Source: an uncultured Lachnoanaerobaculum sp. (GTDB taxonomy: Bacteria; Bacillota; Clostridia; Lachnospirales; Lachnospiraceae). From it: DNA of 6,380 nt. How positions within the stretch are numbered: the first letter of the stretch is position 1; each line of letters starts with the position of its first letter. Below the pieces are notes generated by a model. That model did no database searches. It saw only the letters and a program-made list of their open reading frames with translations, and was not told the DNA's origin. The DNA lies in assembly GCA_938041725.1 (NCBI GenBank), contig CALISX010000528.1:1-6380 (forward strand), read 5' to 3'. Positions 4,097-6,380 of the stretch are shown here, piece after piece. The translations under genes were made by a program, and so were the position numbers.

Positions 4097-6380
4097 TCCG
4101 GGACATCAATCCCTCTGTTTGCGAATATGTAAGATGAAATCCTCCCAGCTCTGCGTGCAGATTGTCATCCAACAGCAGCATCAGTTCATCTCTTAATGCC
4201 GGATCATAGCTCCATTCCAAAAGATAGGGTTTTCGAATTTCCTCCAGTTCCATTAAGGTGGAGCGAATATTTCCTTTTTGGCACAAAGCGCCAGGGAGCT
4301 TGATCCTTTGCTTTAGCAGTTCCCGTCTTTCCTCTGCCGAGGGAAGCCGGTCTGTGTCTGCCGCCCTTCCCTTGTTTTGCCAGGGAAGATAGAAAAGTCC
4401 TTCTTCTTTTTTTATAAAAACCAAAACCTCCAGGCTGTACTCTCCGTCCCGCACTGTGGCCTCCGCTTCCTCTGTTGTCAGACTGGTGTCCACATTGCTG
4501 ATCCAGCCATCCAAAGCGTCGCAATCCGAGGGCTTTTCCAGGCGGTATGTTTTTGCCTTGGATTTCAATGTTCTCTTTCTGACATCATCCTCTTGTTTTG
4601 CTTTGGAATACTGGGGGTCGGGGGTTGGATATGCCCAGTCTCCATAACAATCCTGCACCAAATCCGGAATATCCTTTGGTAGGAGTATCTGTTCTGGCAG
4701 CCTTGCCTTGGTTCGCATCAACAGATATTGTCCGTAAATGGCCGCAGCTCCCCCTTCATATTCTTCATCCTCCGGCTCAGAGATACAGCACAGGGCTTTT
4801 TTTAGGATTTCAGGGCGCTCTGCATCGTGTACAGGATGCCTGTGGAGCCGTCCCAGTCTTTGCAGCAGCAAATCCATGGGGCAAAGATCTGTAATCATAA
4901 AATCCGCATCAATATCCAGGCTTTGTTCCAGAACAGAGGTGCCGATCACGATTAAATGATCCCTATCCTTTTCCCTGGATTTTTTTCCCAGTCTTTGTAA
5001 AATTTCCTGCTCTTTTTGGGCCCGGTCCGGCATGAGAAAGGCTGCATGAAGCAAAAGCACCCGGGCATCGGGGATGTTTTCTCTGACTTCCAAGGCAAAT
5101 TCCTGGGCCCGTTTTACAGTGCTTAGAATTACCAGGGCGCAGCCGCCTCTTTGTAATTTTTCCCTGAGAACCGGGATTCGCCGGGAATCCTTGATCCATT
5201 CCATATGAACGCTTTTGGAAGTGTTTTCCATGGGAATGTCTCTATGGTTTACACTTTTCCCATCTGTCCAGGTAAGCAGGGGATAGGCTCTGGAGGTGGT
5301 CCATTCTCCCAGGTCTGCTTTGATTTCCCGACTGCTGCGGTTTAAGTAAGCGTTCATCAGATTCCTTCTTCTGTCAGCCGGAAGCGTGGCAGAAAGAAGA
5401 ATTACCGGAACATGGTATGCCCCCATCCAGTTCAGCGCCCGGTCCAGATACACATTCATATAGGCATCATAGGCATGGCATTCATCAATGATGACCACCT
5501 TTCCAGCCATTCCCAGATGTCTCAGCATCAGATGCTTTTGCTTTAAGGCGGCCATTAAAATCTGATCCACCGTCGCAATAACAAAATCAGACAAGAGAGA
5601 TTGCTTGCGTCCAAGAAAAAACTGATGTACCACCAAACCCGGATCCTCATCACTGCCTATTTGGGCTTCTCCGGTAAATAAATCGGTGTAATCCTCATTT
5701 AACTCTGCTTTTCCATGAGCCAGGCGGATGGAAAGCTGTACGTTCTCTGATTGCTTTTGTGCCCAGTCTCTTAATCTTGGAAAGATGCCATTGGTAGTGG
5801 CCTGTGTGGGAAGCCCGAAAAACAGGCCGCCGCAGCCCCTTTTGCTGGCAAAGATTTCTGCTGCTGCCAAAGCGGCTTCGGTTTTTCCCACCCCCATTTG
5901 TGCCTCCATAATAAGCAGGCCTGGCACCTCTATTTCCTGGGCTGTCTCCAGCACAGCCTGCTGAACAGGATTGGGAGCAAAAGTAAAGTGTTCTTTAAAT
6001 ATTTCCTCATCCCAAAAATACTCTTCCGCAGTCCAAAAATCCGGCAGAGCTGCATCCTTCCAGCCCTTTTTTATCCGCTGGGGATAAAGCCCTTCGCTGC
6101 CCATGTTATCCACTGCAATCAGAGGGAAATAGTTGGTATTGCTGGCAATCCAGTCTGCCATAACAAGGAGACCGGAAAGCAGAACCTGTGCTTTGACAGA
6201 CAACTGGGGAAGTGCCTTTGCCGATTCCAATCCGCTTTTTTGCACTGCATTTTCCAGGAAAGTTTGCCAAAGGGGAATCCATACATCCTTTTGAGAGGCA
6301 TAATAGTGATAGCCATGGGACTCCAGACTATACTCCACTGTTTCATAGTCCTGGGGCTTCCCATGATGGGCCCCGGCAAT
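4065..6380 (-). CDS. cas3: Cas3 nuclease-helicase of type I-E, 5' end cut by window edge
   Basis: Cas3 is recruited by target-bound Cascade, nicks the displaced strand with its HD nuclease and unwinds and degrades DNA with its SF2 helicase. The frame is open to the right edge, 771 codons to TAA 4067-4065. A GTG at 6338 could look like a start, but the 14 codons upstream read IAGAHHGKPQDYET, which contains the His-His pair of the HD active site, so the true start lies outside. Numbering from 6338: ADW (61-63) holds the last HD-site aspartate. NPVQQ (123-127) is the Q motif, EAQMGVGKTE (145-154) Walker A and IDECHAYD (284-291) the DExH box. SAT (316-318) is motif III, GTSVLEQSLDID (466-477) motif V and QRLGRLHR (493-500) motif VI. 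The C-terminal accessory domain ends around LGGFHLTYSQTEGL (731-744). Family length is about 850-950 residues, so roughly 100-150 residues are missing. All visible helicase motifs look intact. Confidence 0.97.
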   Translation of the reverse strand: MAGAHHGKPQDYETVEYSLESHGYHYYASQKDVWIPLWQTFLENAVQKSGLESAKALPQLSVKAQVLLSGLLVMADWIASNTNYFPLIAVDNMGSEGLYPQRIKKGWKDAALPDFWTAEEYFWDEEIFKEHFTFAPNPVQQAVLETAQEIEVPGLLIMEAQMGVGKTEAALAAAEIFASKRGCGGLFFGLPTQATTNGIFPRLRDWAQKQSENVQLSIRLAHGKAELNEDYTDLFTGEAQIGSDEDPGLVVHQFFLGRKQSLLSDFVIATVDQILMAALKQKHLMLRHLGMAGKVVIIDECHAYDAYMNVYLDRALNWMGAYHVPVILLSATLPADRRRNLMNAYLNRSSREIKADLGEWTTSRAYPLLTWTDGKSVNHRDIPMENTSKSVHMEWIKDSRRIPVLREKLQRGGCALVILSTVKRAQEFALEVRENIPDARVLLLHAAFLMPDRAQKEQEILQRLGKKSREKDRDHLIVIGTSVLEQSLDIDADFMITDLCPMDLLLQRLGRLHRHPVHDAERPEILKKALCCISEPEDEEYEGGAAAIYGQYLLMRTKARLPEQILLPKDIPDLVQDCYGDWAYPTPDPQYSKAKQEDDVRKRTLKSKAKTYRLEKPSDCDALDGWISNVDTSLTTEEAEATVRDGEYSLEVLVFIKKEEGLFYLPWQNKGRAADTDRLPSAEERRELLKQRIKLPGALCQKGNIRSTLMELEEIRKPYLLEWSYDPALRDELMLLLDDNLHAELGGFHLTYSQTEGLMSRKGEKQDGTGI

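Noticed and set aside
1..6380. An undescribed defence or mobile system hidden in the window
   Set aside because: All coding capacity is accounted for by five standard type I-E cas genes in canonical order. No transposase, toxin, reverse transcriptase or extra gene is seen on either strand.

Overview
The window is the central part of one type I-E CRISPR-Cas operon, transcribed entirely on the minus strand, so the genes read from the right edge towards the left. In transcription order they are cas3 (5' end outside the window), cse1/casA/cas8e, cse2/casB, cas7e/cse4/casC and cas5e/casD (3' end outside the window). The order is canonical. cas6e, cas1, cas2 and a CRISPR array would be expected beyond position 1 but are not in the window. 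The strong AGGAG-type ribosome binding sites, the balanced base composition and the flavour of the proteins suggest a Clostridia-type Firmicute, perhaps a gut Lachnospiraceae or Ruminococcaceae relative. That assignment is an inference by eye.

Layout: cas3 occupies 4065-6380 and overlaps cse1 (2483-4081) by 17 nt. A 105-nt gap with an inverted repeat precedes cse2 (1751-2377). A 161-nt gap with GC-rich hairpins precedes cas7e (508-1589). cas7e overlaps cas5e (511 to the left edge) through an ATGA stop/start. There are no RNA genes, transposase genes or CRISPR repeats in the window.

The genes work together as follows. Cse1, Cse2, Cas7e and Cas5e, with Cas6e and the crRNA, form Cascade. Cas7e makes the crRNA backbone, Cas5e caps the 5' handle, Cse2 forms the belly and Cse1 reads the PAM. 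Cas3 is the nuclease-helicase recruited to destroy the target.

The most notable observation is that cas7e is frameshifted near its 3' end. The frame of the first 306 codons runs into a premature TGA at 642, while the family's C-terminal 54 residues lie in the -1 frame and end exactly at the ATGA overlap with cas5e. Restoring the frame gives a protein of about 360 residues, the normal Cas7e size. Either this Cascade is damaged, the gene is recoded, or the sequence contains an indel error. The two unusually long gaps are the other places worth a second look. I see no new type of system here.
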